Part shown: one piece after another, positions 8,908 through 19,989 of the stretch
How positions within the stretch are numbered: position 1 is the first letter of the stretch
Layout of the letters: the number at the start of each line of letters is the position of its first letter
Assembly: GCF_000613285.1 (NCBI RefSeq)
Contig: NZ_BAIN01000005.1
Span: 26,958 to 90,957, forward strand
Reading direction: 5' to 3'
Length of the DNA stretch: 64,000 nucleotides
DNA from: Acetobacter papayae JCM 25143
Lineage (GTDB): Bacteria; Pseudomonadota; Alphaproteobacteria; Acetobacterales; Acetobacteraceae
The notes under the pieces: generated by a model
Database searches by the model: none
Seen by the model: the letters and a program-made list of their open reading frames with translations, nothing else
Told to the model about the DNA's origin: nothing
Made by a program: the position numbers and the translations under genes

Positions 8908-10119
8908 ATGGATACTTCCGTTTTGGGCGCGCTTGTGCCGGCTTATGTCTGGCCTGAGTCCCTGCGCTCGCGTATCGATCCATTACATGAGGTGATCGAT
9001 CATGTGATTGCCCCCGCTGCATCAGCGGTGGATGCGCAGGGGCGCTACCCGGTAGCGGCTATCGCTGCGCTGAAAGCGTGTGGTGTCATGGCAGCCGCCA
9101 TGCCTGAAGTTTATGGCGGTTGGGGGCTCACACAGGCCCAGTCTCAGGAAGTCCTGTTCCGTCTGGCTATGGCTGATCCGTCTGTTGCCCAGATTTACAA
9201 GGTTCATGATGATCTGGTGCGCGAGATTTTTGCTTTCGCGGATGAGGAGACCTGCCTACGACTGGGGCAGGACATCGCCACGCGGCAGATCATTATCGGG
9301 CAGGCGATTGCGGAACCGGGGGCGCGGGCTGATCAGTTCGGGCATGTTATCGCAACGCCCGATCAGGGTGGGCATAGCCTGAGTGGGCGCAAGATTTATG
9401 CTACGGGCGCCATGGGGGCGGACCTGATTGCCATTACCTCCTATGATGCGGTTTGCCATGGCATGCGGTTTGACTTGGTGCCTCGTGATGCTGCAGGCTT
9501 GAGTGTGCTGGATGACTGGGACGGCATGGGGCAGAGGGCCACGGATTCAGGCACCGTTATGCTTGATCATGTAAAAACCATTGCCGGACTGGTCGTGCCC
9601 AAAGAGGATCAGTCACCACCTGACTGGGCATCCCTGCGTTATCAGAATGGGTTTTCTGTTATTCTTGTAGGGATTGGTGTCGCGGCCCTTCGTCATGCTG
9701 CGGATTTTGTGCGCGAGCACGCCCGCCCGTGGATTTCCGTGCAGGGGGGGCATGCAAGTGATGATCCGATGGCGCGTCGCCTGTTTGGCGAGATTGGTGC
9801 GGAACTCGCCGGGGCGCTGGCTCAGGTGCGTGATGCGGCTCATAGGCTCGATTTGCGGGCATCGGGGGCTCTGTCACGGGCGGAAGTGGCCATGGCTGTC
9901 TATGCTGCCCGGTCACTTGCCAGCAAAGCGAGCCTGCGCGCTTCGTCCGATATCATGGCGGCCATGGGCGCGCGCGCAACCAGCCGTGCCGTTGGCTTTG
10001 ATCGCTACTGGCGGGATGCGCGCACGCTGTCACTTCATGATCCGGTTGACTGGAAACATGAGGAAATCGGCCGCCATCTCCTTACGGGCTGGCAGCCGGA
10101 GGCTTCGTTGTATCGCTGA
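8908..10119 (+). CDS. Acyl-CoA dehydrogenase-family flavoprotein (DszC/SfnC-like)
   Basis: A 403-residue cytosolic protein with the acyl-CoA dehydrogenase fold order: helical N-domain (ALKACGVMAAAMPEVYGGWG), central beta domain (IIGQAIAEPGARADQFG and LSGRKIYATGA) and C-terminal helical bundle. The beta-domain region and the DDWDGMGQRATDSGTV segment resemble the flavin monooxygenases of sulfur-compound metabolism more than true fatty acyl dehydrogenases, so it may be an FMNH2-dependent oxygenase; that is inference. I start it at the ATG at 8908, with GGACGGAGAC just before; an ATG at 8863 lacks a ribosome site. Its 3' end overlaps the convergent uvrA-like gene by 38 bp. Confidence 0.75.
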   Translation: MDTSVLGALVPAYVWPESLRSRIDPLHEVIDHVIAPAASAVDAQGRYPVAAIAALKACGVMAAAMPEVYGGWGLTQAQSQEVLFRLAMADPSVAQIYKVHDDLVREIFAFADEETCLRLGQDIATRQIIIGQAIAEPGARADQFGHVIATPDQGGHSLSGRKIYATGAMGADLIAITSYDAVCHGMRFDLVPRDAAGLSVLDDWDGMGQRATDSGTVMLDHVKTIAGLVVPKEDQSPPDWASLRYQNGFSVILVGIGVAALRHAADFVREHARPWISVQGGHASDDPMARRLFGEIGAELAGALAQVRDAAHRLDLRASGALSRAEVAMAVYAARSLASKASLRASSDIMAAMGARATSRAVGFDRYWRDARTLSLHDPVDWKHEEIGRHLLTGWQPEASLYR

Positions 10120-12614
10120 CATAGCGGGCCAGAAATGGCGCGGTAACGCTATCGGTGGATCTGGCTATGGTGGCCGGTGTGCCTTGAGCCACCACGCGCC
10201 CGCCCTTGTCGCCAGCGCCGGGGCCAAGGTCGATCACCCAGTCGGCCCGCGCTACAAGGCGCATGTCGTGCTCAGCAACAATAACGGTATTCCCTGCCTC
10301 CACGAGTTCCTGCAGATGCTCCATCAGCCGGTCGGCATCGGAAGGGTGCAGGCCCGTTGTGGGTTCATCAAGGATATACAGCGTATGGCCCCGGCGCTGT
10401 TTCTGCAGTTCCGTGGCCAGTTTGATCCGCTGCGCCTCGCCGCCTGAAAGTTCGGTGGCGGGCTGGCCCAGCCGTAGGTGGCTAAGTCCGCCGCGCAGTA
10501 GGGTGGAAAGCGACTGCGCAGGCCCTGCTTCATTCGCAAAGAATGTGGCCGCTTCTTCCACGTTCATGGCCAACACGTCCGCGATGGATCGGCCGCGATA
10601 ATGCACCTCAAGAATTTCGGCTTTGTAGCGCGCGCATGGCAGGTGGGGCAGGGGGCGTAGACACTGGGTAGGAACAGCAGTTCCACCATGGTCGATCCTT
10701 CACCTTCGCAGGTCGGGCAACGTCCTTTTGCTACATTGAAAGAAAAATGCCCTGCATCGTAATGTCGTGCGCGGGCCAGATCCGTTGAGGCAAAGAGTTT
10801 GCGCACCGTATCGAATAGGCCGGTGTAGGTGGCAAGGTTGGAGCGCGGTGTGCGGCCTATGGGCTTCTGGTCTATGACGGCCACCCGTTTGATGCCTTCA
10901 AGCCCGCCTGTAATCCGCCCCTGCGGTTCGCCTGTGGGCATGTCTGGGGTGTCGGTATCGTTTTCATCTTCCGGGTTTTTCTGGCCAACGGCCTGAGTGA
11001 CAAGCCGTGTCAGCACCTGGCTGACCAGAGAAGATTTGCCGGACCCGGAAACACCCGTGACAGCACTCAGCACCCCAAGCGGAAAGGCGATGTTCAGCCC
11101 GTGCAGATTGTTCCATTCAACGCCCTCCAGTGTAAGCCACCCGCCGGGTGTGCGCGGTGTTTGGCTGGCCCGCACATTGGTGGCGAAAACATAGTCGCGC
11201 GTGCGCGAATAGGGGGTGGTTTTCAGCCCCTCAAGTGGGCCGGAATACAGAATGGTGCCACCATGTGTGCCTGCTCCCGGTCCGACATCGACAACCCATT
11301 GTGCCTGACGAATCAGATCCAGATTATGCTCGACAAGAAAAAGCGAGTTTCCGGCATCGCGCAGGTTCTGCAAGGCTGCCAGCAGGGCGTTTGTATCCGC
11401 TGGGTGCAGCCCGGCGGAGGGTTCATCCAGCACATAGACAACGCCAAACAGGTTCGAGCGGATTTGCGTGCCAAGTCGTAGCCGCTGATATTCACCGGGC
11501 GAGAGTGTCTGCACACTGCGCGACATCTGGAGATAACCCAGCCCAAGGCCGAGTAGCACGTCAATACGTGCGGCCATGTCTTCGGCAATGCGCCGGGCAG
11601 CAATGGCAACGGCATCCTGAGCCTCGCTCTGTGTGCCGTGCTCAGGGTTTCGGCTACGGTTTCGAGCGGGAGTGCGGTCATTTGCGCGATATTGCGCCCC
11701 GCGAAGGTGACAGCCAGCGCATCGGTATTCAGGCGCTGGCCGTGGCATTGCGGGCAGTCGCTCGACAGCATGAACTGTTCAGCCCGCTGGCGCATGCGCG
11801 CACTTTGCGAATTGGCAAAGGTCTGGAGCACGTAGCGCCGGGCACCGGTGAATGTGCCTTGATAGGAGGGTTCCATCCTACGGGCTATCGCCCGCACTAC
11901 CTGCTCGTGTGTTAGCCCGGGATAGACCGGGTAAGTCGGTGTTTCGTCGGTAAAGAGAATCCAGTTTCGGGTTTTTGCGGGCAGGTCGCGCCATGGGGTG
12001 TCAACATCCACCCCTTTGGTAATGAGGATGTCGCGTAGGTTCTGTCCCTGCCACGCGGTGGGCCATGCGGCCACGGCGCGTTCGCGGATGCTGAGTGTGT
12101 CATCGGGGACAAGGCTACGCTCTGTTACGTCATGAATGCGGCCGAGTCCGTGGCAGCGTGGGCAGGCGCCCATGGGGGTGTTGGGCGAGAAGGCCTCTGC
12201 CTCTAGCCGGGGGGCACCCGGCGGGTAGGTGCCTGCGCGTGAATAGAGCATCCGCAGATGGTTGGAGAGCGTGGTAATGGAGCCAACCGTCGAGCGCTCG
12301 GAGCCTCCACCGCGCTGCTGCTGGAGTGCTATAGCAGGCGGTAGGCCCTCGATCCGGTCAACCTCTGGCACCGGCATCTGCTGAAAAAGCCGCCGGGCGT
12401 AAGGAGAAACGGATTCAAGGTAGCGCCGCTGGGCTTCGGCATAGAGTGTGCCAAATGCCAGGGAGGACTTGCCTGAACCCGAGACCCCCGTAAAAACCAC
12501 CAGCCGGTCGCGCGGGATGTCTACATCTACATCGCGCAGATTATGTTCGCGTGCGCCGCGTACATGCACGAAACCATCATCACCCGGTGCAGTGTCTGGT
12601 TCTTGCAGGCTCAT
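10082..12614 (-). CDS. uvrA: UvrA-like excinuclease subunit (short, UvrA2-type), two frame breaks
   Basis: Once two breaks are repaired this is about 844 residues, shorter than canonical UvrA (about 940-950). It is a tandem ABC ATPase: first Walker A GVSGSGKSSLAFGTLYAEAQ, zinc motif CPRCHGLG, first signature LSPGEYQRLRLG with LDEPSAGLHP, second Walker A GVSGSGKSSLVSQ, CPTC(E)GEG-type zinc site, second signature LSGGEAQRIKLA and LDEPTTGLHPSD. It would recognise distorted DNA or a drug-DNA adduct. Frame breaks lie near 11636 and 10635; at each, one extra G in the coding strand restores the family sequence (the second gives CPTCHGARYKAE). These look like sequence errors. The short length suggests a UvrA2/DrrC-type paralogue rather than the housekeeping UvrA. 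Confidence 0.85.
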
Positions 12615-12758
12615 GCCGGAATGTCTTCATACATGCGGGCTCTCCTTACGTATTGGGGTTGTGCGGGAACAAAATCTTTGACCGTTGAATAAATGTGGCG
12701 CTGAGTGGCGCGGGTGGCAAGAGCCCTGAACTAACGCTGGAGCAAACAGTTTTCGTCC

Positions 12759-13981
12759 ATGTCCGTTTCAGACAACCGCGCCGAGCTTAAACTTTCCCCC
12801 GACCGTATGCTGACAGAAGAGCAGGAAAAACTGGTCGGCACGATCATAGCTTTTTGTCAGGATCATGCGCGTGGCAAGGGTGCTGTTCTTGTGTTGCAGG
12901 GCGATGCCGGCACGGGCAAGAGCATTGTCATGAATGCCGCCTTTGCACGGTTGCGACAAAGGGTGGAGAAAAAGAGTGGCGATGCTCTGGCCGGGTGCAG
13001 CCTGCGGTTTCTTGTCAACCATCCTGAAATGATCAAGCTTTATCGGCGGATTGCCGAACATGTGCCGGGTCTGCGCAAGCGTGATTATGAACGGCCAACC
13101 ACCTTCATTAATCAGTCACGCAGGACGGGACATGAAACCGACATCGTTTTTATTGATGAGGCCCATCTCCTGCTCAGCCGCAGGGATGCCTATAACCGCT
13201 TTTTGCAGGACAACCAGCTTGAGGAAATCCTGCATGCCAGCCGGGTTGTCGTTATGGTGTTCGATCCCCGGCAGGTGTTGAAGTTCAAAAGTTTCTGGAG
13301 CGAGGATACGCTGCATCATCTGTTGGGTGACAGGCCTGTTGTCGTGCAGCAGCTGACCACGCAGTTTCGTATGCGCGCCCATGCGGACGTGCCGCGCTGG
13401 ATCGAGGCCTTTTGCCAGCGCAGGATTCTACCACTGCCAGCGCCGCAATCCTTCGATTTTCGCGTATTTGACGATGCCCAGACTTTATACGAAGCCATTC
13501 GCCAGCATGAGAGTGAGGTTGGGCTGTGCCGAATGCTGGCGACCTATGATTACCCCTATGTGCTGGACGGGCAGGATCATTTTATTACCGAAGGACGCTT
13601 TCACCTACGTTGGGACCGCTCCCTGCCTGAAGCCCCGCTGCCATGGGCGGAGCGGGCCGATACGATTGATGAGGTGGGGTCGGTTTATACCGTGCAGGGA
13701 TTTGACCTTAATTATGTAGGGGTCATACTCGGGCCGAGCGTCGATTATGATGCGACAACGGACCGGATTACCTTGATGCCTCACGCTACGAAGATCGTGC
13801 TGCTTTTGCTGGCAAAACCGGTATTGGCGACCCTTCGGCCCTGTGCGAGCAGATCATGCTCAACGCCATTAATGTTCTGATGACGCGCCCTACAAAGGGG
13901 CTTTATCTGTATGCCAGTCGTCCGGCGTTGCGTGCCCGGCTGCTGGAATTGTGTCATGCGCGCGGGCATGAAAACGTTTGA
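12759..13981 (+). CDS. DUF2075-type P-loop ATPase/helicase-like protein, one frame break
   Basis: About 407 residues after repair. It has Walker A GDAGTGKS at residues 48-55, Walker B IVFIDEAHLLL at about 129-139, a sensor-like TTQFRMR and a UvrD-like helicase motif near the end (SVYTVQGFDLNYVGVILGP), all typical of the DUF2075 group of superfamily 1-like ATPases. The reading frame breaks near 13771; adding one C to the ACC there gives an uninterrupted C-terminus with INVLMTRPTKGLYLYA ending at 13981. It is divergent from the UvrA-like gene. A role in nucleic-acid handling is likely but the substrate is unknown. Confidence 0.75.
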
Positions 13982-14061
13982 AGCGTTTGGTGCGGTTGCA
14001 TGGAAAGTGCCCGATGGTGGTGCTAGGCTGGGCGTTTTGAACGGAACGGGAGGGCTGTTAC

Positions 14062-14711
14062 GTGCCGGTTCAACATAACGCGCCCTCATCTGGCGTGCGC
14101 CGTCGTGGACGGCCTGCCAAAGGCACCCCAGCGGCCCGTGAGGCCATTCTTGGCGCGGCTTTGCACGGTTTTTCACGCAAGGGCTACGAAGGCACCAGCC
14201 TGCGGGAGATTGCAGAAGCCGCAGGCGTTGATCCTGCGCTGATTTCGCACCAGTTCGGCTCAAAATTTGCACTGTGGAAAGCTTTGGTGGACGAAATGGC
14301 GCAGCGTCTGGCAGCGGCACGTCATTCGATCGAGGCGCTGCATGGGGCATCCGGCTCCACCAGAGAGCGTGTGCGTGAAGGGCTGACGCATTTTATTACG
14401 GCCAATTGCGATATTCCCGAGCTTTCAAAGTTTCTGTCCGATGAATTGAGCCAGCCGGGTGAGCGGCAGGATTATATCCTGCACACAATCTGGGGCCCTA
14501 TCAGGATGCGATGCTACCACTGCTGCGCGAGGCGGAAGCCGATGGCCTGCTGCGCCATAACGGGTCACCGGAACTGACCCTGATGATGGTTATGGGTGCA
14601 ATCATGCTGCCGCTACTGATGATGCGCAGACAGGCACTTTCAAACCATGCGGAAGCAGAATTGTCGCGCCGTCTGGTTTCTGATGTGCTTCCAATGGTAC
14701 TGGCGGTCTGA
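14062..14711 (+). CDS. TetR/AcrR family transcriptional regulator, one frame break
   Basis: About 216 residues after repair. A basic leader (RRRGRPAKGTPAAREAIL) precedes a clear TetR HTH, TSLREIAEAAGVDPALISHQ followed by FGSKFALWKALVDEM. The frame breaks near 14496 in a CCC run; a fourth C gives WGPYQDAMLPLLREAEADG and continues to the stop at 14711. The start is a GTG at 14062 with GGGAGGG upstream. No divergent target gene is adjacent; a 630 bp gap follows, so its regulon cannot be inferred from position. Confidence 0.8.
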
Positions 14712-15343
14712 TTTTGCGGGAAAATCGGCAGAAAGTATTGCATGTAAATCAATATGTTGTGCTTATTGAAGAATAAATACTTAATGGGTAGTATAGGTTT
14801 GTATGGTGGTTATAAAATTCTCTATTTTTCCATCAATAATTAGCGATGGGAGGGCTACTGTTCGATCCTCCACTGGCTTCTAAAATGATGGCGTCTTTTA
14901 TGTCACAGTGAATGTCTTTTTTGTTGAGGTTGTGACTTTATCTGTTTTCATGTATTCTTTTGATGTGGTTGTTTCCTGCGCACTGTTCAGTGCCTCCACC
15001 ATCCTATCAAGAGAGATTTTGTGTTATTACGTAAAATGTTACGCAGCAGTTCGGTGACAGTCAGGGGAAAAGAGGCGGCAGGTTCTGTTGGCCCGGTTTT
15101 CCACCTGCAGCTTGCTGTGCGTAAATTCACAGCATCTTTCTGACTCTCTTGAGCACTCCTGAACACAATGGCCAGCCGTTCCGGCGTGGGCCTGACCATG
15201 CCGCCCGGCCCCTGTCTTTGCGGATGGGTGTTGTGCGCATGTTTTCCTTCATCTTCTGAACGCGGTTTTGCGGTGTGCTGCCCACTTAGGGGCAGGGCCG
15301 CCCGTTTCAGCTATTGCCCCCAGATAAAGACAAAGGACCCTGC
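14712..15343. other. Intergenic region, no gene recognised
   Basis: About 630 bp; the left half (14712-15020) is AT-rich. A 70-codon reverse frame at 14987-15199 shows no known motif and is not called. The right end carries the porin promoter region. Confidence 0.4.
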
Positions 15344-16799
15344 ATGAAAAGCGGACGTCAGACTTTCCTGAACAGATTTATCGGCGTTTTTCTTTGCATG
15401 CTTACGGGTTTTGTCCTTCTGGCCCATAAAGCCAGTGCGCAGAGCGAGACATCCCAGTTCGCGGCGGAACCATCGTCCTATAAATCGCGCGCCTTCGCTA
15501 TGGAGGGGATAGGAAACTTTGCGGTAGGGCCGATCGTGCCGACACTGAATGGCAACCCGCATCTGTTTGGAGACTGGGGCGGCCTGCAACCATGCTGATC
15601 AAGCATGGTTTTTACGTCAATGTCGCGCTTAACGAAGAATATATGGCTAATGTCACAGGGGGGCGTACGCGTGACAATGTGCTGGCAGGGCAGGTTGCGG
15701 CAGCGCTGGATATCGACTGGCAGCAACTGGCCGGTGTGAAAGGGCTGTGGACCCATATGATCGTTATTAACGGTCATGGGCGCAGTTTTAGCCATACGTT
15801 GGGGGATTCCGTCACAAATCCTGAAGAAATCTATGGCGCACGCGGCAATGTCGTGGCGCATCTTGTCTCGATGTACGCTGAAAAGGCGTTTCTGGATGAC
15901 AGGGTGATTCTTTCTCTGGGCTATATCCCGACAGGTAGTTTTTTCGGTTTCGATTATATTGCCTGTTCGTTCATGAATGTTTCCATATGCAGTAACTTTG
16001 CGCCGGGTAAATATGTGCCGGGGGGTAAGGACTGGCCATCTGGCAATATCGGTGGCGTGCTGCGCCTGCGCCCGACAGAGCAGACCTATATCATGGGCGG
16101 TGTTTTTGTCGTATCGCCGCATGATTATAATGGTGGCATTTCGGGCTGGTCCATGGCGCAGAGCGGGCTTGGCAAGCTGTCATCGCAGGTGGAAATCGGC
16201 TGGATGCCTTCCTTCGGCCATGACCGACTGCGAGGCAATTACAAGATCGGCATGTGGTACGATAACTCCCGCTACCCAGACCTTTATGCGGATATTAACG
16301 GTAACTCCTTTCAGGAAACGGGTCTGCCCCGGCGTTACCGCTCGGGTATGTGGAGCGCATGGCTCATGTTCGACCAGATGCTCATCCGCAATGGCTCGGG
16401 CCTGGCCGATGGTCTGATTGCGCTGGGTGGGGCCGCGTATTCTCAGGGGAATGTCGTAGCCATGCGTGACCATGAATGGATCGGTCTGGTGGAAACCGGG
16501 GAGCCTGGCGGCGTAGTAGTGACCAGATCGGGATCATGTTCCAGCATATGGATATGAGCCGGACGGTTACCATGCAGCAGGAATCATCGCAGGCACTGGG
16601 AGTGCCGTTCCTGTCTAACCAGTGGGGGCAGGTCTGGGGCGTGCAGAACTGGGAAAATGTCTATGAGGCATTTTACAGCTTCCACCTCCTGCGCGCGACC
16701 ACCTTGCAGGCCGATTTCCAATATCTGCAGCGCCCCGGTGCAACCACGACCTTTGGCGATGCCGCCGTGATTGGCGGACAGTTCACCACCAATTTCTGA
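15344..16799 (+). CDS. OprB-family carbohydrate-selective porin, two frame breaks
   Basis: About 485 residues after repair, usual for OprB porins. A signal peptide (MKSGRQTFLNRFIGVFLCML to about ASAQ) is followed by the family opening LFGDWGGLQPMLIKHGFYV and a beta-rich body with NFAPGKYVPGG, GGVLRLRPTEQTY and a C-terminal strand ending in Phe (GGQFTTNF), as expected for outer-membrane assembly. Breaks lie near 15590 (CC for CCC) and 16499 (GGGG for GGGGG); adding the base restores LQPMLIKHG and VETGGAWRRSSDQ. It probably lets sugars or polyols cross the outer membrane; the substrate is unknown. The start is the ATG at 15344 before the signal peptide. Confidence 0.85.
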
Positions 16800-17123
16800 C
16801 AAGGCGGCCCGCTGCATTTAACCCCGGTGGTCTGGTGTGATCTGCCGGGGCAGGCTGCTGGCGGGCGTTCGGCTTTGTCTGCCTGTTCACGTATGCGTGT
16901 GCTTTGCTTCTGGGGCGTGTAGGGGCCGAGCCCTCAGGGCGTTTATGGCCTGCGCACGGAGTATGCCGGGTATTGCTTCCCCCCTGTGTGTGATTGTCCG
17001 TTGTTGTGGCAGGGTAATCTGTGACAACATGACACAGGCCCGGCTTCCGGTATCGGTATGCCAGAGGGGGTGGGCCGACCGGCGCGCAGTAGCGTCCGGC
17101 GCGGCTATGAAAGGGAAGCTGGC
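16800..17123. other. Intergenic region between porin and hydrolase
   Basis: About 320 bp, GC-rich. A CCCCGG/CCGGGG inverted repeat at about 16822-16850 lies just after the porin but has no T-run, so it is at best a weak terminator. No gene was seen. Confidence 0.35.
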
Positions 17124-18190
17124 ATGAAATTCAGAATGCGTTCGCTCATGATGGCGTGCGTCGCCATGACTATGCCGTTTGGCATAGAGTATTCCGGGGT
17201 TGCGGATGCCTGCACGCGCTTTGTTTATCATGGTGCCCATGACGAGGTGATTACCGCGCGGTCCATGGACTGGAAAAGCGATGTCGGCACCAATCTCTGG
17301 CTGTTCCCCCGCGGCATGAAGCGTTCGGGCGCCGCCGGGCCGCATTCGGTCGAATGGGTTTCGAAATACGGCAGTGTGATTGCTTCGGGCTATGATGTAT
17401 CCACCACCGATGGCATGAATGAGGCCGGGCTTGTGGCCAATGTGCTGTGGCTGGCTGAATCGTCTTACCCCCATTACGATGGCAAGACGCCCGGCCTGTC
17501 GCTCGCGGCATGGGCGCAATATGTGCTGGATAACTTTGCTACGGTGAGTGAAGCGGTCAAGGTTCTGGAAAAAGAACCATTTACCATTGTAACGGCTCAG
17601 GTTCCCGGCGAAAATCGTCTGGCAGCCTACATCTTTCGCTTTCTGATGCCTCGGGCGATAGTGCCATTATTGAATATATCGATGGCAAGCAGGTTATCCA
17701 CCATAGCCCTGCCTATCAGGTCATGACCAATTCCCCGAGCTTCGACAAGCAACTGGCGCTGTATGAATACTGGAGCCAGATTGGTGGCACGGTTATGCTG
17801 CCGGGCACCAACCGGGCATCTGACCGCTTCGCACGCGCCGCGTTTTACGTGAATGCCATCCCCAAAAGCGAATCACCGGTAGAGGCTATCGCCAGTGTTT
17901 TCAGCGTGATCCGCAATGTGTCCGTGCCGTATGGCATCAGCACGCCCAATGAGCCCAATATTTCCTCCACACGCTGGCGCACGGTCGCAGACCAGAAGCG
18001 CATGCTCTATTTCTTTGAATCAGCGGTAACACCGAATGTTTTCTGGGTAGACCTGAAAGCGCTGGATTTTTCTGAAAAAACCGGACGGGTTAAAAAACTC
18101 GAACTCGGGCCGAACCAGACGCATGTCTATGCCGGTATGGCCAATGATCAGTTCAAGGACACTCAACCGTTTGCCTTTCTTGGCCTGTAA
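17124..18190 (+). CDS. Exported choloylglycine hydrolase / penicillin V acylase-like Ntn hydrolase, one frame break
   Basis: About 355 residues after repair. An N-terminal signal peptide ends at VADA, and the next residue is Cys30 (CTRFVYHG), the N-terminal nucleophile expected for this Ntn-hydrolase family. Further family marks are ITARSMDWK (Arg and Asp of the active site) and TTDGMNEAGLVANVLWL. The frame breaks near 17627; adding a C to GCC gives LHLSLSDASGDSAIIEYIDG and runs to the stop at 18190. It would cleave an amide in the periplasm, for example an N-acyl homoserine lactone, penicillin V or another N-acyl compound. Bile salts are an unlikely natural substrate here; the actual one is not known. 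Confidence 0.82.
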
Positions 18191-18323
18191 GCCGACCCGG
18201 GTATAGCTGCATTTCTTGAAAAAACAGTTCTGGTCGGGATGTTATGAGATATTTTGTTAATAAATATACGGAACAGTCGGCCAGTTTTAGCAGTCTATTG
18301 CCAAGCGAAAAGAACGGTAAGCT

Positions 18324-19985
18324 ATGATTTCAGATGCCAGAACGCTGCCGGACGCCACGGTGCTTCAGGCTGACTTTTGTATAGTCGGTGCTGGTGCAGC
18401 GGGCATCAGTCTGGCGCTGGGTCTGTCGCAGTCTGGTTATAAGGTTCTTCTGCTGGAATCGGGAGGAGAAAAGGAAGAGGCCGCGACACAGGCCCTGTAT
18501 GAAGGGCATGTGGTCAACCCAGCTTTGCACAGCCCCACCGAGAGTTATAGGCAAAGGCGTTTTGGCGGCACCACCACCATCTGGGGTGGGCGGTGTGTGC
18601 CGTATGATCCGCTGGATTTTGAAGCCAGATCCTATGTGCCCCATAGCGGCTGGCCGATAGGTTATGACGAAATTGCCCGGTATTACCCACAGGCGAACCG
18701 CTTGTGCGAGGCGGGTGTTTTTGATTATCGCAGCGAGACCGCTTTTACCCGGCCATTAAAGCCGATGATTCCCGGATTTGATCAGCGCCATTTTACAATG
18801 GATACAATGGAGCGGTTCAGTTGTCCGACTGATTTCCACATCCGCTACCATGACAAACTCTCCGCACCCAATATCCAGATCTTGCTGCATGCCAATCTGA
18901 CCCGCATCGCTCTTTCACCAGATGGCAACAGGGTAACGGAACTGGAAGCCAAAACCCTGTCAGGCAATGGTTTCTCCGTCAGGGCCACCTGTTTTGTGCT
19001 GTGTGCGGGCGGGCTGGAAACGGTTCGCCTGCTGCTGGCCAACCGGGATGTGCATGCGCAGGGTATTGGTAACCAGCATGATGTCGTCGGACGATACTAC
19101 ATGTGCCACATCGCCGGGACGATGGGCGGTATCCATTTTTCCATTCCGCCCGCATCGGTCTGGAATGGGTATGATATTTCCGATGAGGGCATTTATTGCC
19201 GTAGGCGTCTTGCACTCAGGCCGGAGGTTCAGAAACGCGAACAGCTTGGCAGTTTCGTTGCCCGCTTGCACCATCCCCGTATTACCGACCCTAGCCACGG
19301 CAATGGTATTCTCTCGGCTCTTTATTGCGCAAAGCCGTTTATTTCTTACGAATATGCTAAAAGACTGTTTGAGGAAGACCCGGTAAGCTGGCGTGACTGG
19401 TGCCATCACCTTAAAAATGTTGCCCTTGGTGCGCCTGATATCATGGGTTTTGCCTGGCATATGCTGCGGGACAGAAAATTGGCCGCACGCAAGTTTCCAT
19501 CCGTTGTCATAAAATCACGCACGGGCCTTTACAGTCTGGACTTCCATGCGGAGCAGACACCAGACCCCATGAGTCGGGTAGGGCTCGCGCATGACAGAGA
19601 CCCGCTTGGCATGCAGAAGATAGAAATAGACTGGCGTTATGTCAGTCAGGATGTGCATACCGTCAAACGTTCTCTGGCACTGCTGCAGCAGGATATGGCA
19701 GATTCCGGTGTGGGGTCTTTCGATTATGACCCCCATAACGTGGAAAAGGAAATGACCCGTTATGGGGCCTATGGCGGACACCATATCGGCACGGTGAGAA
19801 TGGGTCATTCACCCCGCACAAGTGTTACCAATTCTGACTGCCGCGTGCATGGGGTTGCCAATCTTTATCTGGCGGGTTCGGGTGTATTCCCCACATCCAG
19901 TCAGGCCAATCCCACACTGACCATTGTGGCCCTGTCGCTCCGTCTTGCCGATCATTTACAATCACTCGATTTTTCAGGAACCTAG
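18324..19985 (+). CDS. GMC-family FAD oxidoreductase in a polysaccharide locus
   Basis: A 553-residue flavoprotein without a signal peptide. The FAD-binding beta-alpha-beta motif is FCIVGAGAAGISLALGLSQ near residue 18. The conserved GGTTTIWGGRCVPYDPLDF loop and the C-terminal GSGVFPTSSQANPTLTIVAL are typical of the GMC C-domain, with HHIGTVRMG carrying an active-site His. It is 4 bp from the following epimerase gene, so the two are co-transcribed. In this setting it probably oxidises a sugar or lipid-linked sugar used in surface glycan synthesis rather than acting as a respiratory dehydrogenase; that is inference from position. Confidence 0.83.
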   Translation: MISDARTLPDATVLQADFCIVGAGAAGISLALGLSQSGYKVLLLESGGEKEEAATQALYEGHVVNPALHSPTESYRQRRFGGTTTIWGGRCVPYDPLDFEARSYVPHSGWPIGYDEIARYYPQANRLCEAGVFDYRSETAFTRPLKPMIPGFDQRHFTMDTMERFSCPTDFHIRYHDKLSAPNIQILLHANLTRIALSPDGNRVTELEAKTLSGNGFSVRATCFVLCAGGLETVRLLLANRDVHAQGIGNQHDVVGRYYMCHIAGTMGGIHFSIPPASVWNGYDISDEGIYCRRRLALRPEVQKREQLGSFVARLHHPRITDPSHGNGILSALYCAKPFISYEYAKRLFEEDPVSWRDWCHHLKNVALGAPDIMGFAWHMLRDRKLAARKFPSVVIKSRTGLYSLDFHAEQTPDPMSRVGLAHDRDPLGMQKIEIDWRYVSQDVHTVKRSLALLQQDMADSGVGSFDYDPHNVEKEMTRYGAYGGHHIGTVRMGHSPRTSVTNSDCRVHGVANLYLAGSGVFPTSSQANPTLTIVALSLRLADHLQSLDFSGT

Positions 19986-19989
19986 AAAT

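Noticed and set aside
10635..11636. uvrA-like gene as a pseudogene
   Set aside because: Only two single-G losses of the same kind seen in many essential genes; all ATPase and zinc motifs are intact.
14987..15199. Reverse 70-codon frame
   Set aside because: No recognisable motif and no partner genes; treated as chance.
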